Shown here: positions 1 through 6,821 of the stretch, in pieces | Position numbering within the stretch: the first letter of the stretch is position 1 | Layout: each line of letters opens with the position of its first letter | NCBI GenBank assembly: GCA_016217875.1 | Contig: JACRFN010000060.1 | Coordinates: 1 to 11,901, forward strand | DNA length: 11,901 bases | From: Candidatus Kerfeldbacteria bacterium | GTDB lineage: Bacteria > Patescibacteriota > Patescibacteriia > Veblenbacterales > UBA10138 | Direction: 5' to 3' | Notes under the pieces: generated by a model | Databases searched by the model: none | Told to the model about the DNA's origin: nothing | The model's input: only the letters and a program-made list of their open reading frames with translations | Program-made: the position numbers and the translations under genes

Positions 1-1635
1 AACGGCTCGGGCGTAATCAGGCTTAGCCGTACCTTCCATCAGGCCTTTGATTTCCCTGAACTGCCGACGAACTTCTTCCACCACTTGGCCGGCCGTCCGA
101 CCCACGGCCTCCATGGCCAAAGCGCCGAAAAGATAAGGCAATAATCCACCAATAAATAAACCGACCAGCACTCGCGGATCGTTAAGCGCAAAATCAATAT
201 TCACACCGCGGTCAGTGAACTCTTGCACGTAAGCGGCAAACAGCACCAAGGCAGCCAAGCCAGCCGAGCCAATGGCATAGCCCTTGGTTACGGCCTTGGT
301 CGTATTACCAACGGCATCCAAAGGATCGGTCACGGCCCGCACCTCTTCTGGCAGGCTGGCCATTTCAGCAATGCCGCCGGCGTTGTCAGTAATCGGGCCG
401 TAGGCATCTATGGCCACGATAATACCAGTCAGCGATAACATACTCATGGCTGCCACAGCCACGCCATAAAGCCCGGCTAGTTGATAAGATGCTAGGGTGG
501 CGGCGGCAATCACCAGCACCGGCCAGGCAGTGGCTTTCATAGACAAAGCCAGGCCGCTGATGACGTTAGTACCGTGTCCGGTAGTCGAAGCCAGGGCTAT
601 GGATTTTACCGGTTGGTGAGTAGTGGAAGTATAATATTCAGTAATTACGACTAAACAACCCGTGGTGATAAGACCAACCAGCGTGGTCAAATAAATGTTA
701 AATTCTGAATAAAGACCATTATCAGCCATCACCCGGCGGGTAACAAAATAAAAAACTACGGCGGCCAACACGCCAGCCACGGCCAGGCCGCGATAAAAAG
801 CGCCCATTATCTTTTGCTTCTCCCCGAGCTTAATAGCCAAAGTGCCAAACAAAGAAGCTAACACAGCCACCCCGCCCAAAACTAGGGGGTAGGTAACAGC
901 TGGAGCAAAATTCTTAAATACCAAGGAGCCTAAAAGTAAAGCCGCTACAGCAGTCACAGCATAAGTTTCAAACAAGTCAGCTGCCATACCCGCGCAATCA
1001 CCTACGTTATCGCCGACGTTGTCAGCAATCACGGCTGGATTCCTGGGGTCATCTTCTGGTATGCCGGCTTCCACCTTACCCACCAGGTCAGCCCCCACGT
1101 CAGCGGCCTTGGTATAAATACCACCACCCAAACGGGCAAACACCGAAATAAGGCTGCCGCCAAAACCCAAACCGACCAGAGCAGGCAGGTTACCGCCAGA
1201 AACCCAATAAAAACCCGCCACCCCCAGTAAGGCTAAACCTACCACCAACAAACCCGTGGTCGAGCCGCCGCGTACGGCCACTAAGAAAGCTTGGGACAAA
1301 CCGGCTTTAGCTGCTTCAGCTGTGCGAACGTTGGCCCGCACCGAGACTGTCATGCCAATAAAGCCGGCCAGGGCCGAAAGGGCCGCGCCCACCAGGAAGG
1401 CTGAAGCTGTCAACCAATTCCAGCCAAATCCCAGGATGATAAAAAGAATAAAAGCGATTAAACTAATGGTGCGGTATTGACGTGTCAGATAAGCCCGGGC
1501 GCCAGCCTGGATGGCGCTGGCAATCTCCTGCATACGAGCTGAACCTACAGGCAATTTAATTATCCAACGCACCAGCCACAAACCATAGCTAATGGTCGCG
1601 AGGGCCGCCAGGATAGCGAAAGTAAGTGGTGACAT
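1..1635 (-). CDS. hppA: Membrane-bound proton-pumping pyrophosphatase, K+-independent type (partial, 3' end outside window)
   Basis: This integral membrane pump couples hydrolysis of pyrophosphate to H+ export and so helps build the ion gradient. The frame is open from the ATG at 1635 to base 1, giving 545 codons. The family is usually 650-700 residues or more, so the C-terminal part lies outside the window. The signature substrate loops are intact: DVGADLVGKVE at about residues 179-189 and DNVGDNVGDCAGMAADLFE at about 205-223, whose aspartates bind Mg-PPi. Hydrophobic helices run throughout. In GNTTKAVTKG, Lys447 and Thr450 fall where the family switches between K+-dependent (Ala) and K+-independent (Lys/Thr) types, so this is predicted to be a K+-independent H+ pump. 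The start lies 34 bp after the nusA stop with no terminator between them, so cotranscription is likely. I see no clear Shine-Dalgarno sequence. Confidence 0.96.
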   Translation of the reverse strand, partial: MSPLTFAILAALATISYGLWLVRWIIKLPVGSARMQEIASAIQAGARAYLTRQYRTISLIAFILFIILGFGWNWLTASAFLVGAALSALAGFIGMTVSVRANVRTAEAAKAGLSQAFLVAVRGGSTTGLLVVGLALLGVAGFYWVSGGNLPALVGLGFGGSLISVFARLGGGIYTKAADVGADLVGKVEAGIPEDDPRNPAVIADNVGDNVGDCAGMAADLFETYAVTAVAALLLGSLVFKNFAPAVTYPLVLGGVAVLASLFGTLAIKLGEKQKIMGAFYRGLAVAGVLAAVVFYFVTRRVMADNGLYSEFNIYLTTLVGLITTGCLVVITEYYTSTTHQPVKSIALASTTGHGTNVISGLALSMKATAWPVLVIAAATLASYQLAGLYGVAVAAMSMLSLTGIIVAIDAYGPITDNAGGIAEMASLPEEVRAVTDPLDAVGNTTKAVTKGYAIGSAGLAALVLFAAYVQEFTDRGVNIDFALNDPRVLVGLFIGGLLPYLFGALAMEAVGRTAGQVVEEVRRQFREIKGLMEGTAKPDYARAV

Positions 1636-1669
1636 AAATTTACCAAGTTAATTCACTTTAAAATAAAAT

Positions 1670-2836
1670 TTAAGTACTGGGGGTCGCCTGCCCAGCCGAC
1701 TCTGCCGGCGGCTCAACCACTGGCTCGACCACTGCCTCATTCGATTCCTCAGTTTCAGCTTCGGCCGGTACGGCCACTTGACCCGACAGGCTGCCAACGA
1801 TGTCAATCTTCCAGCCAGTTAATTTTACAGCCAAACGAACGTTTTGACCGCCGCGGCCTATAGCTAAACTAAGCTGATCTTCAGCTACCTCGACTCTAGC
1901 GGTGTGAGTAGCCTGGTCTAATGTCACGGTCACAACCTTGGCCGGGGCCAACGCCGCACTAATGAACCGCTGCTGATCTTCGGCATATTCAATGATATCA
2001 ATTTTCTCGCCGCCCAATTCATTGATAACCGTTTGTACGCGCATGCCCCGCTGGCCCACACATGAGCCAATCGGGTCAACATTCGATTCCAAGGAGGCCA
2101 CCGCAATTTTGGTGCGACTGCCGGCCTCGCGCGCAATGGCTTTAATCACTACTGAACCAGACAAGACCTCCGGCACCTCCTGGGCAAAAAGCTGACGCAC
2201 TATTTCCGGATGGGTACGCGAGACGATTACTTCCGGACCACGACTGGAGGCATTGACCGACACCACATAAATCTTAATACGCTGACCGGGCACATAATGC
2301 TCACGAGGAATTTGTTCGGCGTATGGCATGACGGACACGGTGTGGCCCAAATCCACAAAAACTGTCCTGCCTTCCACCCGCTGAATAGTGCCTAAAAGAA
2401 CTTGCCCCTCTTTATCCTTATACTCGGAAAACACTACTTCGCGCTCGGCCTCGCGCAAACGTTGAATAATCACTTGCTTGGCCGTCTGAGCGGCCATACG
2501 ACCATATTCAGCCGGCACCTTAAGCTCCGTTCTAATCTCATCGCCTATCACTGCATCGGGTTTAAGTTTAAGCGCCTCGGGTAACAAAATTTCTTTTTTC
2601 TCATTGATGGTTTCCTCGCCCTCAGCCGGGCCTTCGACCACCGCCTTAACGTCAAAAACCCGGGCGCCGCCGGTTTCCGGATCAAATTCGACCTTGATAT
2701 TTTCATTGGGCTCACCGAAATCTTTACGATAAGCCGCGGCTAGGGCCTGCTCGATAGTCTCAATCACGGCCGAGACGGGAATGTTCTTCTCCTCACAGAT
2801 TTGCTGAATGGCCATGAGGATGGGTGAGGTCTGCAT
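1670..2836 (-). CDS. nusA: Transcription termination/antitermination factor NusA
   Basis: NusA binds RNA polymerase and nascent RNA and modulates pausing, intrinsic termination and antitermination. The 388-residue protein has the usual order of domains. The N-terminal polymerase-binding domain covers about 1-135 and includes the ALAAAYRKDFG helix. An S1 domain lies at about 143-195. KH1 is at about 230-285 with DPIGSCVGQRGMRV, and KH2 is at about 300-348 with LAIGRGGQNVRLAVKLTGW. The tail (350-388) is Pro/Glu/Ala-rich and low in complexity. The two C-terminal acidic repeats of E. coli NusA are absent, as in most bacteria. The start at 2836 is preferred over Met8 because it keeps the whole N-terminal helix, although neither start has a good Shine-Dalgarno. 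The gene has its own promoter and a hairpin leader, and hppA follows 34 bp downstream. There is no infB neighbour inside the window. Confidence 0.97.
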   Translation of the reverse strand: MQTSPILMAIQQICEEKNIPVSAVIETIEQALAAAYRKDFGEPNENIKVEFDPETGGARVFDVKAVVEGPAEGEETINEKKEILLPEALKLKPDAVIGDEIRTELKVPAEYGRMAAQTAKQVIIQRLREAEREVVFSEYKDKEGQVLLGTIQRVEGRTVFVDLGHTVSVMPYAEQIPREHYVPGQRIKIYVVSVNASSRGPEVIVSRTHPEIVRQLFAQEVPEVLSGSVVIKAIAREAGSRTKIAVASLESNVDPIGSCVGQRGMRVQTVINELGGEKIDIIEYAEDQQRFISAALAPAKVVTVTLDQATHTARVEVAEDQLSLAIGRGGQNVRLAVKLTGWKIDIVGSLSGQVAVPAEAETEESNEAVVEPVVEPPAESAGQATPST

Positions 2837-2854
2837 GTCAATAAGCCTGAAGAG

Positions 2855-2892
2855 ATAAAAATAACTAGGCTGCTTAAATTAAGCACCTAGTT
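2855..2892 (-). terminator. Hairpin plus U-tract in the nusA leader (attenuator or terminator)
   Basis: Bases 2863-2892 form a near-perfect inverted repeat: AACTAGG and TGCTTAA arms pair with TTAAGCA and CCTAGTT, with one bulged base and a one-base loop. On the minus strand it is followed at once by ATTTTTAT (2855-2862), the layout of an intrinsic terminator. It lies downstream of the nusA promoter and upstream of the nusA start. It could therefore terminate read-through from the upstream Ig-like gene, attenuate nusA itself, or do both. The plus-strand side has no T-run, so it works in one direction. Confidence 0.7.
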
Positions 2893-2902
2893 CATGATGA
2901 CA

Positions 2903-2931
2903 AGTATAGGTACGGCCAGGCGTTTTGTCAA
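2903..2931 (-). promoter_or_regulatory. Sigma70-type promoter of nusA
   Basis: On the minus strand TTGACA (2926-2931) is separated by exactly 17 bp from TATACT (2903-2908). The -35 box is a perfect consensus match and the -10 box has one mismatch. The predicted transcript starts near 2896, about 60 nt before the nusA ATG. The -35 box overlaps the stop codon of the upstream Ig-like gene (TGA at 2928-2930). Confidence 0.85.
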
Positions 2932-3941
2932 GCTGGAGGCTGGCCTCCCAGGCGGCGACGCACCACGGCGGCGCCAAACCAAACAACTAAAAAAACAACG
3001 GCTAAAACTAAACCGAATAAACGATTACGCTGCGCCTTGGTTAAAGAAGTCGGGGCCGTAACAACATTTGACTGCGGCTGCCAACCTGGCACGACGGCCT
3101 GGGGCAAGGGTTGGCCAGAGACCGAACCACGATCTGTCCCCTTAACGCGTCTGGCAACTGGCACGGCTGAGGCAACTAAATTTAAAACGGGTGCCATCAA
3201 ACGCGGCTGAGCCTTTGTTACTTCAAGCACTGCTGACACTACTTGACTTTTTTTGCCAGTTACGGCATCGAGAGCCACCAGACCAACTTGATGAACCCCC
3301 CAGGAGGTTGGAGGTAAGGCTACAATAAAATGTACTGTTGGGGGCGAGCTTGAGTTGTCGAGCACTATCGGTGCCAGCGGCTCCTTATCAAAAACAACTT
3401 CCAACACTGAGTGATTGCGCACAAACCCTCGCAAAATAGTCGCTCCGGCTTCGGGCGCAGCCAAAGGCTGAATTAGCGTGAGTGCTGGATATGGCGCCAC
3501 CACTAAAAACTCATAGTGAAAACTATCAGGGCTGCGTTCCCAACTATTAAAACTCCGAGCTATAGCATAAAGTCTATGAACGCCAACTGTTAACGGCAGC
3601 AGAGTCAAACTAAAACCAGTCGTATCTGTTGACAAACTATCAGTTACTTGCGGCCAGCCAACTAGCTTACCATCAAGATAAATCTCAATTTTAGTATGGT
3701 TCCAGGTCAAACCACGCACCGTCACTGGGCCAATACCAACCTCCTCACCCATCACCGGCCCCAAAATAGTGGGCGCGGGCACAGGACAACGATTCCACCA
3801 GCCGCATTCTTCCGGCACATAGACAAAAGGCGGCTGAACAGCGGCCTGGGCAGCCGATGACCAAAGTAAAACTAAGACCAAAACTCCCCCGCCGACCACG
3901 GCCCACTTCAATAACCAAGGCTGATAAATTTTCTCAAACAT
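2928..3941 (-). CDS. Secreted or membrane-anchored protein with tandem Ig-like modules, function unknown
   Basis: I do not recognise a named family. The 337-residue protein begins with a basic and then hydrophobic segment (about 14-33) ending in AAQA, which is either a signal peptide or an N-terminal anchor. Two beta-rich modules of similar design follow, at about 57-148 and 152-240. Each opens with a Pro-rich strand (PAPTILGP, PALTLIQP) and carries a 'V.RG...N.....' turn and a closing GVH(R/Q)(L/V) strand, as in bacterial Ig-like surface domains. A Pro/Gln/Ser linker (about 245-300) leads to a second hydrophobic helix (about 309-327), then RRR. The likely topology is two outside modules held by a C-terminal anchor. 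Cys46 and Cys52 could form a disulfide. A short hairpin (GGTAAG at 3944-3949 with CTTACC at 3958-3963) sits just before the ATG. Confidence 0.75.
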   Translation of the reverse strand: MFEKIYQPWLLKWAVVGGGVLVLVLLWSSAAQAAVQPPFVYVPEECGWWNRCPVPAPTILGPVMGEEVGIGPVTVRGLTWNHTKIEIYLDGKLVGWPQVTDSLSTDTTGFSLTLLPLTVGVHRLYAIARSFNSWERSPDSFHYEFLVVAPYPALTLIQPLAAPEAGATILRGFVRNHSVLEVVFDKEPLAPIVLDNSSSPPTVHFIVALPPTSWGVHQVGLVALDAVTGKKSQVVSAVLEVTKAQPRLMAPVLNLVASAVPVARRVKGTDRGSVSGQPLPQAVVPGWQPQSNVVTAPTSLTKAQRNRLFGLVLAVVFLVVWFGAAVVRRRLGGQPPA

Positions 3942-4031
3942 AAGGTAAGTACTTGAGCTTACCCTATGGGTATAAAAAATAAAGTGGAAGACAGGTGGAC
4001 AAGCTGTAGATTGACTGTGGAAAATAAATTA

Positions 4032-4400
4032 TTAAAAATTCAAACCTTGATAATGCTGGAGATCTTGAACTATACCTTCAGGCGACAAAATAATAGCCAA
4101 GACATCAAACCTCACCATTGTCGGCAAATGAGGGTGACTTAAAACATAAGCCTGGGTAGCCGATCTAAGCTTATTTTGTTTGAGAGGAGTGACTGAATCC
4201 TCTGGCCGCCCAAAACCAAACCCCCGCCTAGCCTTAACCTCCACTACCACTAACATCTGGCCCTCCTGGGCGATAATATCAAGTTCACCATAACGGCCAG
4301 CATGCCAATTGGTGTCTAGAATGGAATAGCCCAACTGTTTAAGGTAATCGACAGCCGCGGCCTCTCCGGCCCGGCCCAGTTGTTGTCTGGCATGCGCCAT
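4032..4400 (-). CDS. yraN: YraN / UPF0102 family endonuclease-like protein
   Basis: This is a small protein of the UPF0102 family, which has the restriction-endonuclease-like fold. Its cellular role is poorly defined, though it is often linked to DNA processing. With the start chosen here it has 122 residues, typical for the family. Visible signatures are GRAGE (about 9-13) and the nuclease-type core GELDII, with Glu39 and Asp41, followed by VVVEVKAR with Glu54 and Lys56. Together these match the E/D...ExK metal-binding pattern. Later family segments are FGRPEDSV and VRFDVLAI. The frame could extend to 4415, but the ATG at 4400 is preceded by GGAGG at 8-nt spacing, so it is the start. The small membrane protein lies 33 bp upstream and is probably in the same transcript. 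Confidence 0.92.
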   Translation of the reverse strand: MAHARQQLGRAGEAAAVDYLKQLGYSILDTNWHAGRYGELDIIAQEGQMLVVVEVKARRGFGFGRPEDSVTPLKQNKLRSATQAYVLSHPHLPTMVRFDVLAIILSPEGIVQDLQHYQGLNF

Positions 4401-4408
4401 TAAAATGC

Positions 4409-4413
4409 CCTCC
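4409..4413 (-). promoter_or_regulatory. Shine-Dalgarno sequence of yraN
   Basis: GGAGG on the minus strand lies 8 nt before the ATG at 4400. It is the best-placed ribosome binding site in the window, and it decides the yraN start against an upstream in-frame ATG that would itself overlap this motif. Confidence 0.75.
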
Positions 4414-4433
4414 ACTGATATTTAGCCACATTT

Positions 4434-4850
4434 TTACTTAGCCCTGGGTAGATAACGAAGATTGGCTAACTCAGCCGCCCGGGTCGATCTTTCCTGCGGC
4501 GCGACTTTAAAGGCGTAACGTAAAATAAAGCCTAACCAAACCACACTCACCCCGAGCCACAGCCCAAACCACCAACGGCTGCCCAAAACCGGCGTGGCCG
4601 TTTGGGTGAAGAAAAAACTCAAGCCCATCAAGACGCCGAGAGTAACCCAGTTGGCGCTAAGTTTCCGCAGCAGGCGGCGATAGCTTTGGTCCTTAACAAA
4701 AACCAAACCAAGGCGTGCGGCCAGCCCAGCTATAAAACTGACTAGGGACAAACCGACCACCGCCCAGAAAAAAACTCCGGTCAGCGGACCGGGATAAGAA
4801 GCCAACCAATAAGACCAGCTAAGGAATGGTTTAAGCACTTCCAACAGCAT
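4434..4850 (-). CDS. Small multipass membrane protein, function unknown
   Basis: I do not recognise the family. From the ATG at 4850 the product has 138 residues; a TTG at 4877 would add nine. Three strongly hydrophobic segments are visible at about 22-46, 67-83 and 93-113, after an amphipathic N-terminal stretch rich in Trp and Tyr. A basic loop (SYRRLLRKL) between the first two segments and the Arg/Lys-rich tail suggest that both lie in the cytoplasm by the positive-inside rule. There are no catalytic-looking motifs and no cysteines. The gene precedes yraN by 33 bp and follows the methyltransferase after about 140 bp of AT-rich spacer, so it probably forms a two-gene unit with yraN. Neither candidate start has a convincing ribosome binding site. 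Confidence 0.65.
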   Translation of the reverse strand: MLLEVLKPFLSWSYWLASYPGPLTGVFFWAVVGLSLVSFIAGLAARLGLVFVKDQSYRRLLRKLSANWVTLGVLMGLSFFFTQTATPVLGSRWWFGLWLGVSVVWLGFILRYAFKVAPQERSTRAAELANLRYLPRAK

Positions 4851-4992
4851 ACCCAGTATATCAACTTCGCTCGCCAAAATTAGGCGAGGCAGAAAGCTGT
4901 AAGTTAATTATTAGAGATTGATTGAACATAGGGTGATTACTTGATGCTTTAGCGAACGTGAGCCTAAGCGAAGTTGTATTACTGGGCTTAAG

Positions 4993-5550
4993 CTAAGGTT
5001 TTACAAAAACAAATCCGTAATGATAAGGACCGCTGTCGAATTGTTGTTCTACGGTAAAGCCCACTCGAGCGGCCAAGTCCTTAACTGATTCAGGAGATAA
5101 GCGGCGCTCCAGTGGTGGGCCAAAGGGCGTAGGTTCGACTTTCCAATCCATGACCAATAATTTACCTCCGGATTTTAGCAAACGATGGGCTTCACGTAAC
5201 ATGGCTTCGTTCTGGCGCGATTGAAACATAATATTCACCAACAAGGCCTGATCTAAAGTGGCTTCTGGAATCTTAGCCGCACCGACCCGCTCCAAATCAG
5301 ACCAAACAGGTTCCACATTCATCAGGTTAGCCAACTTAGCCTTACTTACCACCCCATCTAAAGCCGACTTCAAAATATCGATAGCATAAACTTTGCCGCG
5401 ACTGCCCACCAGACGTGCCGCCGGCAAGGTAAAATAACCAGCCCCGCCGCAACCCAAATCAGCCAACTGGTGGCCGAACTGAACCTTGAGCTCATTCTTC
5501 AAAATAGCCTCCGGATCTATTAGTCGTGCCACGACTGCGTCATCTTTCAT
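4993..5550 (-). CDS. Class I SAM-dependent methyltransferase (UbiE-like), substrate unknown
   Basis: The product is a 185-residue Rossmann-fold methyltransferase. Motif I is LADLGCGGAGYF (about 29-40) and binds SAM. The acidic residue at the end of strand 2 is Asp58 in VYAIDI. A later segment, LREAHRLLKSGGKLLVMDW (about 119-137), is the motif III region typical of UbiE/COQ5-like and small-molecule methyltransferases. The order of motifs and the length fit a complete minimal enzyme. The substrate cannot be read from sequence; the N-terminal lid is short. The ATG at 5550 is preferred over an upstream TTG at 5580, because the domain begins there. The region just before the ATG is one arm of a long inverted repeat, which may control translation. 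Confidence 0.85.
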   Translation of the reverse strand: MKDDAVVARLIDPEAILKNELKVQFGHQLADLGCGGAGYFTLPAARLVGSRGKVYAIDILKSALDGVVSKAKLANLMNVEPVWSDLERVGAAKIPEATLDQALLVNIMFQSRQNEAMLREAHRLLKSGGKLLVMDWKVEPTPFGPPLERRLSPESVKDLAARVGFTVEQQFDSGPYHYGFVFVKP

Positions 5551-5551
5551 A

Positions 5552-5690
5552 CCCAGTAACAATAACCCCACCTGGCACAATACACGAGCCAGAATGAAGA
5601 TTGGTTAAAGTTGCTTATAAAGCGTGAAACCATAAAAAATTATACTTCCGGAGTGTGCCAGTGCGAGTGTAGTGGGGTTTTGTTACTGGG
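5552..5690. repeat. Long inverted repeat spanning the methyltransferase leader
   Basis: The left arm, 5552-5571, is the reverse complement of 5672-5690 with a single one-base gap: GTGGGGTTATTGTTACTGGG against the same word lacking one A. A second inner pair, TGGCACA at 5573-5579 and TGTGCCA at 5654-5660, extends it across an 11-nt bulge. The enclosed loop is about 75 bp and contains a TATAAT. The left arm ends one base before the methyltransferase ATG. Confidence 0.85.
5639..5644 (-). promoter_or_regulatory. Candidate -10 box inside the inverted-repeat loop
   Basis: A perfect TATAAT on the minus strand is placed to transcribe the methyltransferase from about 5632. The -35 region at 17-bp spacing (CTCGCA) is poor. 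A transcript from here would lack the upstream arm of the inverted repeat. Confidence 0.35.
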
Positions 5691-5701
5691 CATATACCCA
5701 C

Positions 5702-5707
5702 ATTATA
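5702..5707 (-). promoter_or_regulatory. Candidate -10 box upstream of the inverted repeat
   Basis: A perfect TATAAT on the minus strand lies 12-17 bp before the upper arm of the inverted repeat. A transcript starting near 5695 would contain both arms. The -35 match is weak. A TGGGYATATRCCCA quasi-palindrome (5687-5700) lies at the predicted start site. Confidence 0.35.
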
Positions 5708-5721
5708 GTAAACCCTCACAC

Positions 5722-6375
5722 CTAACGCCATAGGTGTACGGACAAACGCTCTTGAACCGGTCGATATGAACGACGATGGATGGGTGAAATACCCAACTGA
5801 CCCAAGGCTTGCCGATGTTCAGCTGTACCATAACCCTTATGCGCAGCAAAACCATAACCGGGATATTTTTTGTCGTAGGAGGCCATCAAACGATCACGGC
5901 TGACCTTAGCTACTATGGAAGCTAAAGCAATGGAAAAAATACTGCTGTCCCCGTCAACCACTGTCCAGGCCGGTGCGTCCGCTAAAGTTTGGCCTAATTT
6001 AGCCACATAATCCGCCAAAACATAATCCGGTCTTATTTTTAAATTAGACACCGCCAAATGCACGGCCCGACGGTTGGCCGCCGCCAAGCCTATTTGGTCA
6101 ATGGCCTTGTTATTCACCACGCCCAAAGCCCAAACTAACTCGCTCCCCAAAGCGGAAAAAATCCGCTGACGAACCGATGGTGCCACTAGTTTTGAATCAT
6201 TCACCAGGTTCCACCACGACAATTTTCTTAAGTGCGGCAATTGCGCACGCTCAATCACCACTGCCGCCGCCACAACCGGCCCGGCCCAAGCGCCGCGTCC
6301 CACCTCATCCACCCCGGCCACTAAAGAATATCCTTGACGCCACAATTTTTGTTCATAACGCCAAGATGGCTTCAT
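5722..6375 (-). CDS. rnhB: Ribonuclease HII
   Basis: RNase HII cleaves the RNA strand of RNA-DNA hybrids. It starts removal of single ribonucleotides misincorporated in DNA and helps remove primers. The 217-residue product from the ATG at 6375 is of normal length. The N-terminal DEVGRG box (Asp23, Glu24) is present. The other acidic catalytic residues are Asp122 (YVLADY) and Asp143 in GDSS, which leads into SIALASIVAKVSRD. The C-terminal signature YPGYGFAAHKGYGTAEH and the final RRSYRPV are intact. The ATG lies 2 bp after the stop of the CoA-binding gene, so translational coupling is likely; a purine-rich GGAGGAG lies about 25 nt upstream, too far for a normal ribosome binding site. An overlapping TTG at 6381 is an alternative start. 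It appears to be the last gene of the csoR-trx-gdhA transcription unit. Confidence 0.96.
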   Translation of the reverse strand: MKPSWRYEQKLWRQGYSLVAGVDEVGRGAWAGPVVAAAVVIERAQLPHLRKLSWWNLVNDSKLVAPSVRQRIFSALGSELVWALGVVNNKAIDQIGLAAANRRAVHLAVSNLKIRPDYVLADYVAKLGQTLADAPAWTVVDGDSSIFSIALASIVAKVSRDRLMASYDKKYPGYGFAAHKGYGTAEHRQALGQLGISPIHRRSYRPVQERLSVHLWR

Positions 6376-6377
6376 AA

Positions 6378-6779
6378 TCAATTGTCTGGGTTAGCCAAAC
6401 TCCTCCTAGCTACCATGATACAACTACCATCAGCCACGGCCTCCAAACCGAGCTTAACTGACCTGGTTTTTATGGCGGCGCTGGCAGCTCCGGGTTGAAA
6501 CCAAACCCGGGTGACGCCCAGCGCGGCCGCCTCCTCAAGCAGTTTAAGCCCGGCTTCGGGCGGCACCTCAAAAACAGCTACCTCGGGCTTTTGCGGCATA
6601 TCTTTAAGCGACGAGTAGCATGGGATGCCTTCAATCTCCTGATACTTAGGATTCACTCCGGCTACGTTGTAACCAGCGCTGGCCAAATCCTTCAGCACGC
6701 GATAGCCGTACTTGTCTTGATTTACTGTCGCCCCCACTACGGCGTAGGTAAAATTTTTATTAAAGAAGTCTTGAATCAT
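6378..6779 (-). CDS. CoA-binding (Rossmann) domain protein, YccU-like
   Basis: This 133-residue protein consists of a single CoA-binding Rossmann domain, the type also found at the start of NDP-forming acyl-CoA synthetases. The nucleotide loop is YAVVGATVNQDKYGYRV (about 12-28), followed by GYNVAGVNPKYQEIEGIPCY (about 36-55), where the NP pair is a family hallmark. Further family segments are EVAVFEVPPE (about 66-75) and VWFQPGAAS (about 92-100), near the end of the domain. A terminal Cys in SCIMV matches the usual position. Its in vivo function is unknown; stand-alone members are thought to bind CoA or acyl-CoA. It starts 42 bp after gdhA ends and stops 2 bp before rnhB starts, so it belongs to the same transcript. 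I see no clear Shine-Dalgarno. Confidence 0.88.
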   Translation of the reverse strand: MIQDFFNKNFTYAVVGATVNQDKYGYRVLKDLASAGYNVAGVNPKYQEIEGIPCYSSLKDMPQKPEVAVFEVPPEAGLKLLEEAAALGVTRVWFQPGAASAAIKTRSVKLGLEAVADGSCIMVARRSLANPDN

Positions 6780-6821
6780 GAATTGTAAATCATAATTCAG
6801 TATCGGCCTTCAATAAGCGAA

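Noticed and set aside
4016..4024. TGTGGAAAA, one mismatch from a DnaA box, in the yraN to Ig-protein spacer
   Set aside because: It is a single imperfect copy without a cluster or an adjoining AT-rich unwinding element, so it does not support an origin here.
4925..4992. Repeats of TTCGCT and GCTTAAGC after the methyltransferase gene
   Set aside because: The possible stems are short and mismatched and no U-tract follows on the minus strand, so I do not call a terminator.
4840..5560. The word ACTGGGTATG directly at two start codons (4850 and 5550)
   Set aside because: TACTGGG recurs at unrelated places in the window (for example near 1675, 4980 and 8041), so a shared initiation signal is not supported.
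6495..6788. A 97-codon plus-strand frame opposite the CoA-binding protein
   Set aside because: It is antisense to a recognised domain protein and its product has no recognisable features.
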